From an uncultured Lachnospiraceae bacterium (lineage in GTDB: Bacteria > Bacillota_A > Clostridia > Lachnospirales > Lachnospiraceae): 10,875 bases of DNA. The stretch is taken from NCBI GenBank assembly GCA_946529195.1, contig CAMMZE010000018.1, positions 1-10,875 on the forward strand, read 5' to 3'. Positions 1 through 7,264 of this stretch are shown here, piece by piece; position 1 is the stretch's first letter, and every line of letters begins with the position of its first letter. Position numbers and translations under genes: made by a program. Below the pieces are notes generated by a model. It saw only the letters and a program-made list of their open reading frames with translations. It did not search any database and was not told where the DNA came from.

Positions 1-2091
1 CAGATGCTGGCAGCCCAGTTTGCAGCCAATGAGTATGCCATGTGGGATACAGCGCCGGAGAGCGAGCTGGAAAGACTGGATGACCTGGACCGTATGTCTG
101 TGGACCTGCACCGGGCCTATGTTCGCAAGGCAGAGGAAATCCGGAAAAAGAATCTGCTGACCGGAAGCATCGTGCGCGGGATCCGCATGCTGCTGGAAGG
201 CGATAAGGCAGCCAGCCGGGCCTTTCAGGAGTGGTATGTCTGCCTGCAGGACATCTGGAATGGGGACCGCAGCAAGGGCAGACTTTACCAGGGGCTGAAA
301 GCGGATTTCCTGGAAGCGGCAGCAGGACTGCCCGAATCCGGCCAGAAGGCCCTGCAGGAGCAGATCAAGGCCTTTGAAGCCCTTTTTGACCCCATCCGCC
401 TGAGCACGCAGTACCGGGACTGGAAGCAGAATGACGCGGCCCTGATCGAGAACATTCCCTTTATCCTGACCTATACGGATAATGCCTATCTGGTCATTCC
501 CTTTGAGACTGGCGGCAGCACGCAGGAGTTTCACAACGTCGCATCCGCGACCGTGGTGAATCCGGCAAAGATCCTCTATCTCTATCTTGCGGAAAAGAAG
601 CAGGATCTGGCAGAGCTTGGCAGAAGCCTTCCTTATATCTTTGCTTACATGAAAAAGAAAGAGATCCGGGCGGAGGCCGAGCTGATTGTCATCTGCCGGG
701 GAAAGGCGCTTCCCGTGAACTGGGAAGAGGAGGCGGATAAGCTGCGGGCCCAGGCCGGCGGCAGACTCCGCAGAGTCAGAATGATGCCGGCAGAGGATAC
801 GGAAGCTTTTGTCAGTGAATTGGAGGCCTACCTGCGGCAGAGAAGCCGCGGCAAAACATTTTTTGCCCTGGAGAGCAATCAGACCGGTCTTTCCAGACTT
901 CTGGAAGGGGCAGGCCTGTACAGCCGGATGCCCAGCTACAGCTTTGATTCAGAAAGCGCTTCCTTTACCACCTCGCCGGAAGCTGCCATGCTCCGTTTTA
1001 TCCGGAAAAAGAATTTTATCACGGCAGCGGATATGGCATCTGTCCGCCGGTCGGCCGGAAACGGAGGCCGTCAGCCGGAGTTTTATGAGGATTACAAAGA
1101 ACTGTGGAATCGTTACAGTGACAATCCGCTCATATGGAAACTGCTTTGCGGGCTGCTTTCCGACCATGCGGCAAACCGGGACATTCTGGCATCCTTCCGC
1201 AAACGGGAAGAGCGGGACAAGAGCAGGCAGGCCCAGGTCCGCCGCTATCTGCTGCCTTTTTCCTGCAGCAGGAGCGCCGGAAGGATCGTAAAGTATCTGG
1301 TCTGGAGCGGGGTGGCAGAAAAGGACAGCAGGGTAGAAGCCTTCTCATCGGGGGCCTGCCAGGTAAAGATCCTGGACCGCTGTGATCTGGCAGACCAGTA
1401 TGACCGCCTCTTTTCGGCAGTCTATGAGCTCATGGATCCGGATGCCATCCGTGTCTGGACGGAGACAAAGAGTCATACCGTCAGGGTGGGCTTTGACGAC
1501 CTGCGCGCGGACGGGATCCTGATTGGCGGAAACAGAAAGAGCCAGTTTCTCTCCCTCCTGCGCTATTTCCGGGACAAAGGATACATCACCAGGCTGCGCG
1601 AGGAGGCAGATGACAAGGTCAGCTTTGTCTACGCGACCCGGCAGATCAAAGAGCTTCTGACGACAGAAGGAAAGATGCTGGAGGTCTACACCTATCACAA
1701 GGCTAAGGAGACCGGACAGTTTGACGATGTTGTCAGCAGCTATGAGATTGAATGGGAGGAGACGGATGAGCTCCGCAATGAGTTTGATTGTATCCTGACC
1801 AAAGGATTTAAGTCCCTCTTTGTCGAATGCAAGGCCAGGTCGGAGCTGGAGCAGAATTACTATTTTAAGATCGCTGGTCTTGCCCGCCAGTTTGGCGTCA
1901 ATACGACAGCCGTACTGATCGCGGACACCAGGGAGATGGCCGGCGGCGAGAGAGCCCTCCTCAATGAGGTGCAGAGAAAGCGCGGCGAAACGATGAATGT
2001 GATCACGATCTGGAAGAGGGAGGAGATCAATAATATCGGCAATACCCTTTTGCGGATCATCAACGGAAAATATGAAATTCCGGAAGAATAA
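1..2091 (+). CDS. DUF1887-type PD-(D/E)XK nuclease with CARF-like region (5' partial)
   Basis: The reading frame is open to the left edge of the window, so the gene probably starts upstream; residues here are counted from the first ATG at position 4, which may be internal. About 695 residues are visible. The C-terminus carries a nuclease signature: E560 in GKMLEVYTYHKAK, D595 in NEFD, and E608/K610 in FVECKA. This matches the DUF1887 arrangement known from the CRISPR ancillary nucleases Card1/Can2, which are activated by cyclic oligoadenylate. Residues about 165-310 look like a Rossmann/CARF fold: HNVASATVVNPAKILYLY, then an alpha/beta stretch, then FFALESNQTG (286-295) where family members usually have a DLTGG-like strand-loop. 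Residues about 510-555 may form a winged helix. The first 150 residues are helical with no recognised domain. It ends in a strong terminator and has no visible operon partner. The nuclease fold is fairly sure; the CARF assignment is inference, and substrate and activator are unknown. Confidence 0.72.
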   Translation, partial: QMLAAQFAANEYAMWDTAPESELERLDDLDRMSVDLHRAYVRKAEEIRKKNLLTGSIVRGIRMLLEGDKAASRAFQEWYVCLQDIWNGDRSKGRLYQGLKADFLEAAAGLPESGQKALQEQIKAFEALFDPIRLSTQYRDWKQNDAALIENIPFILTYTDNAYLVIPFETGGSTQEFHNVASATVVNPAKILYLYLAEKKQDLAELGRSLPYIFAYMKKKEIRAEAELIVICRGKALPVNWEEEADKLRAQAGGRLRRVRMMPAEDTEAFVSELEAYLRQRSRGKTFFALESNQTGLSRLLEGAGLYSRMPSYSFDSESASFTTSPEAAMLRFIRKKNFITAADMASVRRSAGNGGRQPEFYEDYKELWNRYSDNPLIWKLLCGLLSDHAANRDILASFRKREERDKSRQAQVRRYLLPFSCSRSAGRIVKYLVWSGVAEKDSRVEAFSSGACQVKILDRCDLADQYDRLFSAVYELMDPDAIRVWTETKSHTVRVGFDDLRADGILIGGNRKSQFLSLLRYFRDKGYITRLREEADDKVSFVYATRQIKELLTTEGKMLEVYTYHKAKETGQFDDVVSSYEIEWEETDELRNEFDCILTKGFKSLFVECKARSELEQNYYFKIAGLARQFGVNTTAVLIADTREMAGGERALLNEVQRKRGETMNVITIWKREEINNIGNTLLRIINGKYEIPEE

Positions 2092-2133
2092 CTGAGAGGA
2101 GAATCTCAAATCGCGGAGTTAGGACCGGCCGTA

Positions 2134-2185
2134 AAAAGGAAGGGGCAGCTTGCAGAAAAAAATATGCAGGCTGCCCCTTCTTTTT
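2134..2185 (+). terminator. Rho-independent terminator after the DUF1887-type gene
   Basis: The arms GGAAGGGGCAGCTTGCA (2138-2154) and TGCAGGCTGCCCCTTC (2165-2180) pair around a 10-nt A-rich loop. The only imperfections are G-T pairs (for example 2150 with 2169). The run of five T at 2181-2185 follows directly and can also pair with the A tract at 2133-2137. It lies 42 bases after the stop codon and just before the next promoter, so it separates the two transcription units. Confidence 0.9.
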
Positions 2186-2186
2186 C

Positions 2187-2214
2187 TTGACAATCTGCGT
2201 CAAAGGATTATAAT
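2187..2214 (+). promoter_or_regulatory. Sigma-A promoter of the polyamine operon
   Basis: A perfect -35 hexamer TTGACA (2187-2192) and a perfect -10 hexamer TATAAT (2209-2214) are separated by 16 bp. Transcription would start near 2221, leaving a leader of roughly 85 nt before the regulator gene. Such a strong core promoter suggests that expression is set mainly by repression. Confidence 0.85.
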
Positions 2215-2239
2215 CAAGTTTAGCAATACGTGATTTTTT

Positions 2240-2294
2240 GTTTAGTGGAAAACAAAAAGTTTTACTAGAAACACCTTGTTTTATATTAGGAAAC
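2240..2294 (+). repeat. Three 19-bp-phased GTTT...AAAC operator-like repeats
   Basis: GTTT occurs at 2240, 2259 and 2278, exactly 19 bp apart. The first two copies are 14-bp palindrome-like units, GTTTAGTGGAAAAC (2240-2253) and GTTTTACTAGAAAC (2259-2272), of form GTTT-N6-AAAC. The third, at 2278-2294, has GTTT and AAAC separated by nine bases. A further GTTTAG lies at 2218. The array sits just downstream of the promoter and ends 10 bases before the regulator's start codon, a position suited to repression. Binding by the XRE-cupin protein encoded next is inference. Confidence 0.5.
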
Positions 2295-2304
2295 CGGAGG
2301 CAGT

Positions 2305-2838
2305 ATGGATATCGGGTTGAAAATCAAGCGTCTGCGGATCAAAAACCGGCTGACCCTGGAGGAACTGGCGGTCAGAAGCGAGCTGACCAAGGGATTTCTT
2401 TCCCAGGTAGAAAGAAATCTGACATCCCCCTCGATCGCGACACTGGAAGATATTCTGGAAGCGCTGGGGACGACGCTGGGAGAGTTTTTTGCAGAAGAGA
2501 AAGAGGAAAAAGTCGTCTTTACATACGATGATTTTTTTGTCAGTGAACAGGATGGCTACGAGGTCTGCTTTGTGGTGCCCAATGCCCAGAAAAATGACAT
2601 GGAGCCGATTATCATCAGCCTGAGTCCCCAGATGGAATCCAGGCATTACGATCCCCTGGAGGATGAGGAGTTTGGATATGTCCTGCAGGGCACGATCGAG
2701 CTTCATTACGGGGAAGCGGTTTACACGGTGAAAAAAGGACAGACCTTTTACATAGACGGAGGCAAAGGGCACTATCTGCGCAACGCGGGCAAGTCCGAAG
2801 CCAGGGTGCTCTGGGTGAGCACGCCGCCTTCATTTTAA
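2305..2838 (+). CDS. XRE-family HTH / cupin transcriptional regulator
   Basis: This 177-residue protein has an N-terminal XRE helix-turn-helix (about residues 5-60, including [23 protein letters not shown] and [15 protein letters not shown]). A C-terminal cupin barrel (about 100-175) contains [27 protein letters not shown]. The two-domain layout is that of small-molecule-responsive repressors such as PuuR and its relatives. It is the first gene of the operon, 20 bases ahead of potA, which points to control of polyamine uptake and autoregulation. The start is supported by GGAGG at 2296-2300, four bases before the ATG, a slightly tight spacing. The ligand is inferred from context only; no symbol is assigned because orthology with PuuR cannot be shown here. 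Confidence 0.9.
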   Translation: MDIGLKIKRLRIKNRLTLEELAVRSELTKGFLSQVERNLTSPSIATLEDILEALGTTLGEFFAEEKEEKVVFTYDDFFVSEQDGYEVCFVVPNAQKNDMEPIIISLSPQMESRHYDPLEDEEFGYVLQGTIELHYGEAVYTVKKGQTFYIDGGKGHYLRNAGKSEARVLWVSTPPSF

Positions 2839-2858
2839 AGCAGGAGGAGCGCCACAAG

Positions 2859-3899
2859 ATGGATAAAATTATTGAGCTGAAGAATCTCACTAAAAACTTC
2901 GGAGACCAGCAGGTTCTGAAAGGAATCAATCTGGACATTCATCAGAATGAATTTCTGACCCTACTGGGTCCCAGCGGCTGCGGCAAGACCACGACCCTTC
3001 GGATCATTGCCGGCTTTGAGGAGCCCAGCGGCGGTGAGGTCCTTTTTGACGGAATCGATATTTCTACTGTTCCGCCCTACAAGAGAGAGGTCAACACGGT
3101 ATTTCAGAAATATGCTCTCTTCCCGCACATGAATGTATTTGATAATGTGGCTTTCGGTCTGCATATCCGCAAGGTAGACAAACAGATCGTGGAGACCAAG
3201 GTCAGAAGAATGCTGGATCTGGTCGGCCTGTCCGATTACGAGGACCGCGATGTGACCCTGCTTTCCGGCGGACAGCAGCAGCGTGTAGCAATCGCCCGCG
3301 CCTTGGTCAATGAGCCTAAGGTCCTTTTGTTGGACGAGCCTCTGGGAGCCCTGGATGCCAAGCTGCGCAAGGAGATGCAGTTTGAGCTGAAGAAGATCCA
3401 GAAAGAGATCGGAATCACCTTCGTCTTTGTCACCCATGACCAGGAAGAGGCCCTGACTATGTCTGACACGGTTGTTGTCATGAACGAGGGAACCATTCAG
3501 CAGATCGGATCCCCCATCGATATTTATAATGAGCCGGAGAACCGCTTTGTTGCCGGCTTTATCGGAGAGTCCAATATCATCGACGGCATCATGAACGATG
3601 ATTTCCTGGTAACCTTTGATGATGTGCAGTTTGAGTGCGTGGACAACGGATTCCCCAAGAACGAGCCGGTTGATGTCGTGCTCCGTCCGGAGGATATTGA
3701 CATCGTAAAACCTGAGGAAGGCAAGCTGCAGGGCGTGGTGCGCTCGGTTACCTTCAAGGGCGTTCATTATGAGATTGTTGTAGAAACGCAGCATAGGAAC
3801 TACCGGATCCATACCACAGATTTCTGCGCGGTCGACACACCGGTCGGCCTGACTCTGACACCGGATGACATCCATGTTATGTGGAAAACACCTTACTGA
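2859..3899 (+). CDS. potA: Spermidine/putrescine ABC transporter ATP-binding protein PotA
   Basis: This 346-residue ABC ATPase hydrolyses ATP at the cytoplasmic face to drive polyamine import through PotB and PotC. It shows Walker [10 protein letters not shown] (37-45), a Q-loop in [20 protein letters not shown], the signature LSGGQQQR (135-142), Walker B VLLLDEP (155-161) and the H-loop histidine H193 in VTHDQEEA. The C-terminal part (about 235-346) is a TOBE-type regulatory domain, with [11 protein letters not shown] typical of the PotA/MalK/CysA group. Length is as expected for PotA. The SD AGGAGG at 2842-2847 precedes the ATG by 11 bases. Assignment to polyamines rather than another PotA-like substrate relies on the neighbouring permeases and the PotD-like domain. 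Confidence 0.94.
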   Translation: MDKIIELKNLTKNFGDQQVLKGINLDIHQNEFLTLLGPSGCGKTTTLRIIAGFEEPSGGEVLFDGIDISTVPPYKREVNTVFQKYALFPHMNVFDNVAFGLHIRKVDKQIVETKVRRMLDLVGLSDYEDRDVTLLSGGQQQRVAIARALVNEPKVLLLDEPLGALDAKLRKEMQFELKKIQKEIGITFVFVTHDQEEALTMSDTVVVMNEGTIQQIGSPIDIYNEPENRFVAGFIGESNIIDGIMNDDFLVTFDDVQFECVDNGFPKNEPVDVVLRPEDIDIVKPEEGKLQGVVRSVTFKGVHYEIVVETQHRNYRIHTTDFCAVDTPVGLTLTPDDIHVMWKTPY

Positions 3900-3920
3900 T
3901 CATAGGACGGGAGAGGATAT

Positions 3921-4748
3921 ATGAGACATTTCAGAAAACTTTCGATGCCCTATCTGATCTGGTGCATCATCTTTATACTGATTCCGCTGGTGCTGATCGT
4001 GCTCTATGCTTTCACAACGGTCGGCAATCCGGTGATCAGTCTCAATTTTTCGCTGACAAATTTCGCCAAGATCAATGATCCGACCTATATCCGGGTTTTT
4101 ATCAAATCCTTTGAACTCGGCGTGATCACAACGATCATCTGCTTTATCGGGGGATATCCCCTCGCCTTCATTATCTCCAGGCAGAAGGAGAGCGTGCAGG
4201 ATCTTCTGATCCTTCTGGTTACCGTGCCGACCTGGATCAATATGCTCCTGCGTACCTATGCGTGGATGAATATTCTGGCAGACAACGGCATTATCAACGG
4301 TCTCCTGTCCAGGCTTGGTCTGGGTCAGGTCACCATGATGTATACCAATTTCTCTGTTGTGCTGGGTATGGTCTGCAATTTCATGCCCTTTATGATCATT
4401 CCCATCCACACTTCCCTGAGCAAGATGGACGGGTCTCTGATTGAGGCGGCCATGGATCTGGGGGCCAACCGCCTGCAGACCTTCCGGACGGTGATTTTCC
4501 GCCTGTCTATGCCCGGCGTGATCAACGGCGTGGTTATGGTCTTTTTGATGGCGATTTCTTCCTTCGTCATTCCCAAGCTGCTTGGCGGCGGACAGTTCGT
4601 CCTGATCGGAAACCTGATCGAATCCCAGTTCATCTCCATCGGTGACTGGAACTTCGGAAGCGCCATCTCCACCATCCTTGCGGTACTCATCCTGATCGCT
4701 ATGCGTCTGATGAAGTCCATGGATCTGAAAGAAGCCGAGGCGAACTAG
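3921..4748 (+). CDS. potB: Spermidine/putrescine ABC transporter permease PotB
   Basis: This 275-residue inner-membrane permease has about six hydrophobic helices, starting with PYLIWCIIFILIPLVLIVLYAF. The typical PotB stretch LLILLVTVPTWINMLLRTYAW is present. The cytoplasmic EAA coupling loop, EAAMDLGANRLQTFRTVIF, begins near residue 175 and would dock onto PotA. It follows potA by 21 bases, with the purine-rich sequence GAGAGGA ahead of the ATG. Its TAG stop overlaps the SD of the next gene, which suggests translational coupling. It would form the translocation pore as a heterodimer with the PotC half of the next product. Confidence 0.93.
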   Translation: MRHFRKLSMPYLIWCIIFILIPLVLIVLYAFTTVGNPVISLNFSLTNFAKINDPTYIRVFIKSFELGVITTIICFIGGYPLAFIISRQKESVQDLLILLVTVPTWINMLLRTYAWMNILADNGIINGLLSRLGLGQVTMMYTNFSVVLGMVCNFMPFMIIPIHTSLSKMDGSLIEAAMDLGANRLQTFRTVIFRLSMPGVINGVVMVFLMAISSFVIPKLLGGGQFVLIGNLIESQFISIGDWNFGSAISTILAVLILIAMRLMKSMDLKEAEAN

Positions 4749-4757
4749 GAGGTGCGT

Positions 4758-6629
4758 ATGAGAAAAGAAACTGGAATACTGTCTAAACTCTATATCGCCG
4801 CCTGTTTTGCCTTTTTCTACCTGCCCATCGTGGTGACAGTGATCTTTTCCTTCAATTCCTCCAAATCACTGTCGCGTTTTTCGGGATTTTCCATGCGCTG
4901 GTACGCATCCCTGCTGGGCAATAGTGAGATCGTAAAAGCGGTCTATGTATCTGTCACCATCGCCATTCTGGCAACGGTGATCTCCACGGTTCTGGGAACC
5001 ATGACGGCCATCGGCCTTTCCAGGCAGAGAAAGGTACTCAGGGACGCCATCCTGGGCATGAATGATATCCCCATCCTGAATCCGGATATCGTAACGGCCA
5101 TCTCCTGGATGCTTCTCTTCTCGTCCATGGGACTGCAGAAGGGGTATCTGACCATGCTGCTGGCCCACATCGGCTTTTGTACGCCCTTTGTCATCACCAG
5201 CGTGTATCCCAAGGTGCGCAGCCTGGATCCCAACCTGGCCAATGCGGCCATGGACCTGGGGGCAACGCCTGCCCAGGCCCTCTTCCGGGTCATTATTCCC
5301 ATGATCCGGCCCGGCATTTTTGCGGGAGCCCTCCTGGCCTTTACCATGTCCTTTGACGACTTTGTCATTTCCTATTTCGTCACAGGAAACGGCGTGAAGA
5401 ATATTTCGATTGTCGTATATAACATGACAAAGCGCATCAATCCGACGATCAATGCTCTGTCCACGATCGTAATCGCGGTTATTTTCGCCATCCTGCTTGT
5501 GATGAGCCTGCTGCCCAAGAAGACGGCTTCCGAAGGAAAGGTTTCCAGCAGAAGCGGAGCCCGGGGCGGAAAGATCCGCAAGTGGATCGCTGCCTGCGTG
5601 GTAATCGTAATCGTATCGGGACTGGGTGCCCTCATGTACAGCGGCGCCAACGCGCAGCCGGCAGTTCTCCGTGTCTATAATGCAGGAGAATACGTGGAGC
5701 CCGCCCTTCTGGACCAGTTCCAGGAGGAGTATAACTGCACGGTCATCTATGAGACCTTTGAGTCTAATGAGATGATGTACACCAAACTGCAGGCCGGGGA
5801 CGAGTACGACATCCTTGTTCCTTCCGATTACATGATCGAGAGGCTGATCCGGGAAGATTACCTGCAGCCGGTCGACTGGTCTCTGATCGAGAATAAGGAT
5901 GCCATCAATCCGGATATCATGAACCTGTCCTACGATCCGGGAAATGTCTATTCCGTTCCCTATTTCTGGGGCAGCGTCGGCATTCTGTATGATACGACCG
6001 TTGTGGATGAGAAGGATCTGGAAGACGGCTGGAATCTCCTGCAGAATCCCAAATACGCAGGCAACCTCTATATGTATGACTCGGAGAGGGATTCCTTCAT
6101 GGTTGCCCTGAAAGCACTGGGCTATTCCATGAATACCAGCGATGAAAAGGAAATCCGGGAGGCCTATGACTGGCTGATCCGCCAGAGAGACAACATGAAA
6201 CCCATCTACGCGGGCGATGATGCCATGGACAATATGATCGCCGGCAATAAGGCCATTTCCGTGACCTATTCGGGAGACGCTACCTACGCCATTTCCGAGA
6301 ATGAGGATCTGGATTACTTCCAGCCCGAAGAAGGCACCAACCTCTGGTATGATGCCATGGTCATCACAAAGAACTGTGAGAATGTAGAGCTTGCCCATGC
6401 TTTCATGGACTTCATGCTGCGGGAGGAATCCGCGGAGCTCAATACCCTCTTTATCGGCTATACCACTTCGGTAGAGAGCGTCTACGAAAAGATGCAGGAA
6501 GAGGATTTTGAGGGAATTGACGCCTACGTTCCCAGGGTCGGACATCCCAATGATGAGATCTTTGCTTATCAGGATGCCGCAACCAAAAAGCTCTACGCAG
6601 AGCTCTGGACCAAGGTAAAAGCCCAGTAA
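4758..6629 (+). CDS. potCD: Fused polyamine permease PotC and substrate-binding protein PotD
   Basis: One 623-residue chain joins a complete PotC permease (about 1-253) to a PotD-type binding protein (about 302-623). PotC has an EAA loop, AAMDLGATPAQALFRVIIPM, near residue 163. A basic linker and an extra membrane helix (W276 to about 295) would place the PotD domain outside the cell, tethered to its permease, so no lipoprotein signal is needed. PotD features include VPSDY (354-358), the Trp/Asp pair W530-D532 in LWYDA, and a closing FAYQDAATKKLYAELWTKVKA. The Trp normally near the start of PotD (YNWxEY) is Ala309 here. The ATG at 4758 is chosen because AGGAGG (4747-4752) lies five bases upstream; the GTG at 4752 overlaps that SD. 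Such fusions are known in Firmicutes. Confidence 0.92.
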   Translation: MRKETGILSKLYIAACFAFFYLPIVVTVIFSFNSSKSLSRFSGFSMRWYASLLGNSEIVKAVYVSVTIAILATVISTVLGTMTAIGLSRQRKVLRDAILGMNDIPILNPDIVTAISWMLLFSSMGLQKGYLTMLLAHIGFCTPFVITSVYPKVRSLDPNLANAAMDLGATPAQALFRVIIPMIRPGIFAGALLAFTMSFDDFVISYFVTGNGVKNISIVVYNMTKRINPTINALSTIVIAVIFAILLVMSLLPKKTASEGKVSSRSGARGGKIRKWIAACVVIVIVSGLGALMYSGANAQPAVLRVYNAGEYVEPALLDQFQEEYNCTVIYETFESNEMMYTKLQAGDEYDILVPSDYMIERLIREDYLQPVDWSLIENKDAINPDIMNLSYDPGNVYSVPYFWGSVGILYDTTVVDEKDLEDGWNLLQNPKYAGNLYMYDSERDSFMVALKALGYSMNTSDEKEIREAYDWLIRQRDNMKPIYAGDDAMDNMIAGNKAISVTYSGDATYAISENEDLDYFQPEEGTNLWYDAMVITKNCENVELAHAFMDFMLREESAELNTLFIGYTTSVESVYEKMQEEDFEGIDAYVPRVGHPNDEIFAYQDAATKKLYAELWTKVKAQ

Positions 6630-6656
6630 AGGGTCTTTATTGAGAAAATCTATCAT

Positions 6657-6698
6657 AAGCATCCCTTTGGTTAGTTGACAGTAACCAAAGGGATGCTT
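6657..6698 (+). terminator. Stem-loop terminator of the pot operon
   Basis: AAGCATCCCTTTGGTTA (6657-6673) pairs perfectly over 17 bp with its complement at 6682-6698 around an 8-base loop. The following sequence is T-rich but broken (TATAATTTCTTT). It lies 27 bases after the potCD stop. The hairpin is certain as sequence; its termination strength is less so because the T tract is interrupted by a promoter element. Confidence 0.75.
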
Positions 6699-6704
6699 TA
6701 TAAT
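6675..6704 (+). promoter_or_regulatory. Promoter of the Fur-family gene, overlapping the terminator hairpin
   Basis: TTGACA (6675-6680) lies inside the loop of the pot terminator. TATAAT (6699-6704) starts at the first base after the hairpin, giving an 18-bp spacer made mostly of the hairpin's right arm. Both hexamers are perfect consensus. Transcription would begin near 6711, just before or within the Fur-box-like sequence. Confidence 0.75.
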
Positions 6705-6717
6705 TTCTTTGTTGGAT

Positions 6718-6736
6718 GATAATGAGAATTATTTAC
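6718..6736 (+). promoter_or_regulatory. Fur-box-like operator
   Basis: GATAATGAGAATTATTTAC matches the classical 19-bp Fur box (GATAATGATAATCATTATC) at 15 of 19 positions by eye. It sits 13 bases after the -10 hexamer, over the start of the transcript and ahead of a Fur-family gene. The simplest reading is autorepression, though another Fur paralogue elsewhere could bind it. Confidence 0.65.
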
Positions 6737-6755
6737 ATAAACTACAGATGCAGGG

Positions 6756-7202
6756 GTGATCATCACGGCAGAGAACAAAGCAGCAGAAATGAGCAATGAA
6801 AAATATCAGAGGATCGCAGACGGCAAAGAGCAGATCGTAGATCAGCTGCGCCGGCAGGGATTTCGCATCACAAAACAGCGCAGGCAGATCCTGGATGTGA
6901 TCTTTGACTATGAGTGTGCCAGCTGTAAAGAAATCTACTACAGGGCGATTCAGAAAGACAGCAGGATCGGCATGGCAACGGTCTATCGGATGGTAAACAC
7001 GCTGACTGACATCGGCGTCCTCAAGGTGACCTCCTTCAAACCGCAGACTGCCAGCGGCGCCGGCAAAGGCTGTGAGATCACGACCACCCATCACGGCGTA
7101 ATAGAACTGACAGAAAACGAATGGCAAAGCCTGCTCTCCGCAGCCCTGCAGAGAAAAGGAATCAATGCTGATGAAAAAATCAGGAAAGTAGTCATTAAAT
7201 AA
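6756..7202 (+). CDS. Fur-family transcriptional regulator with short atypical C-terminus
   Basis: About 148 residues if translation starts at GTG 6756. A Fur winged helix spans about residues 24-92, with GFRITKQRRQILDVIF and RIGMATVYRMVNTLTDIGVL, the canonical recognition helix. A CxxC (C54, C57) lies in the DNA-binding part. The last 55 residues do not show the usual Fur dimerisation domain with HHHDH and CxxC metal ligands; they contain C106, H112-H113 and an amphipathic tail. Similar short Fur proteins occur in clostridia, from memory. The start is uncertain: GTG 6756 lies within the SD-like AGGGGTGATC, while the first in-frame ATG at 6789 lacks a good SD. Function as a metal- or redox-responsive repressor is inferred from the domain, the Fur box upstream and the flavodoxin downstream. 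Confidence 0.85.
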   Translation: MIITAENKAAEMSNEKYQRIADGKEQIVDQLRRQGFRITKQRRQILDVIFDYECASCKEIYYRAIQKDSRIGMATVYRMVNTLTDIGVLKVTSFKPQTASGAGKGCEITTTHHGVIELTENEWQSLLSAALQRKGINADEKIRKVVIK

Positions 7203-7214
7203 TAATAATTCTCA
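7198..7214 (-). promoter_or_regulatory. Second Fur-like half-site
   Basis: Read on the minus strand this contains GAGAATTATT (complement of 7204-7213), the same 10-mer found in the Fur-box-like site at 6724-6733, followed by ATTATT. It overlaps the stop codon of the Fur-family gene and lies 11 bases before the next -35 element. It matches only part of the Fur consensus, so it is tentative. Confidence 0.35.
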
Positions 7215-7224
7215 AAATCAATAC

Positions 7225-7256
7225 TTGACAAACAAAAGTGAAGCTGATAGTATAAT
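7225..7256 (+). promoter_or_regulatory. Candidate promoter P1 of the flavodoxin leader region
   Basis: TTGACA (7225-7230) and TATAAT (7251-7256) are both perfect hexamers, but the spacer is 20 bp, longer than the 16-18 usual for sigma-A. A shifted -35 (GACAAA, 7227-7232) would give 18 bp. A start near 7263 would place the TTAGC box at 7265 directly over the first transcribed bases. Confidence 0.5.
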
Positions 7257-7264
7257 GACAGAAG

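Noticed and set aside
2093..2108. Small inverted repeat TGAGAggagaaTCTCA right after the DUF1887-type stop
   Set aside because: Arms of only five bases, not GC-rich, no T tract. The real terminator follows at 2134-2185.
1345..2109. Open frame of 254 codons on the minus strand opposite the DUF1887-type gene
   Set aside because: It overlaps the nuclease domain coding region, has no promoter or SD, and no recognisable domain.
2235..2258. Perfect inverted repeat TTTTTGTTT/AAACAAAAA, as a possible terminator
   Set aside because: It is purely A/T-rich with one G-C pair, lies right after a strong promoter, and is better explained by the phased GTTT...AAAC repeats it overlaps.
1..2300. CRISPR array expected beside a Card1/Can2-like nuclease
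   Set aside because: No regularly spaced direct repeats of 25-40 bases with unique spacers are present anywhere in the window. The 19-bp repeats at 2240 are too short and contiguous.
2961..3875. Open frame of 304 codons on the minus strand opposite potA
   Set aside because: It is antisense to a well-supported ATPase gene, with no family motif and a composition typical of reverse-frame artefacts.
4866..6662. Long open frame (598 codons) on the minus strand opposite potCD
   Set aside because: It lies wholly antisense to a gene with clear PotC and PotD domains, has no SD or recognisable domain, and runs through the operon's terminator. It is a by-product of codon usage in the plus-strand gene.
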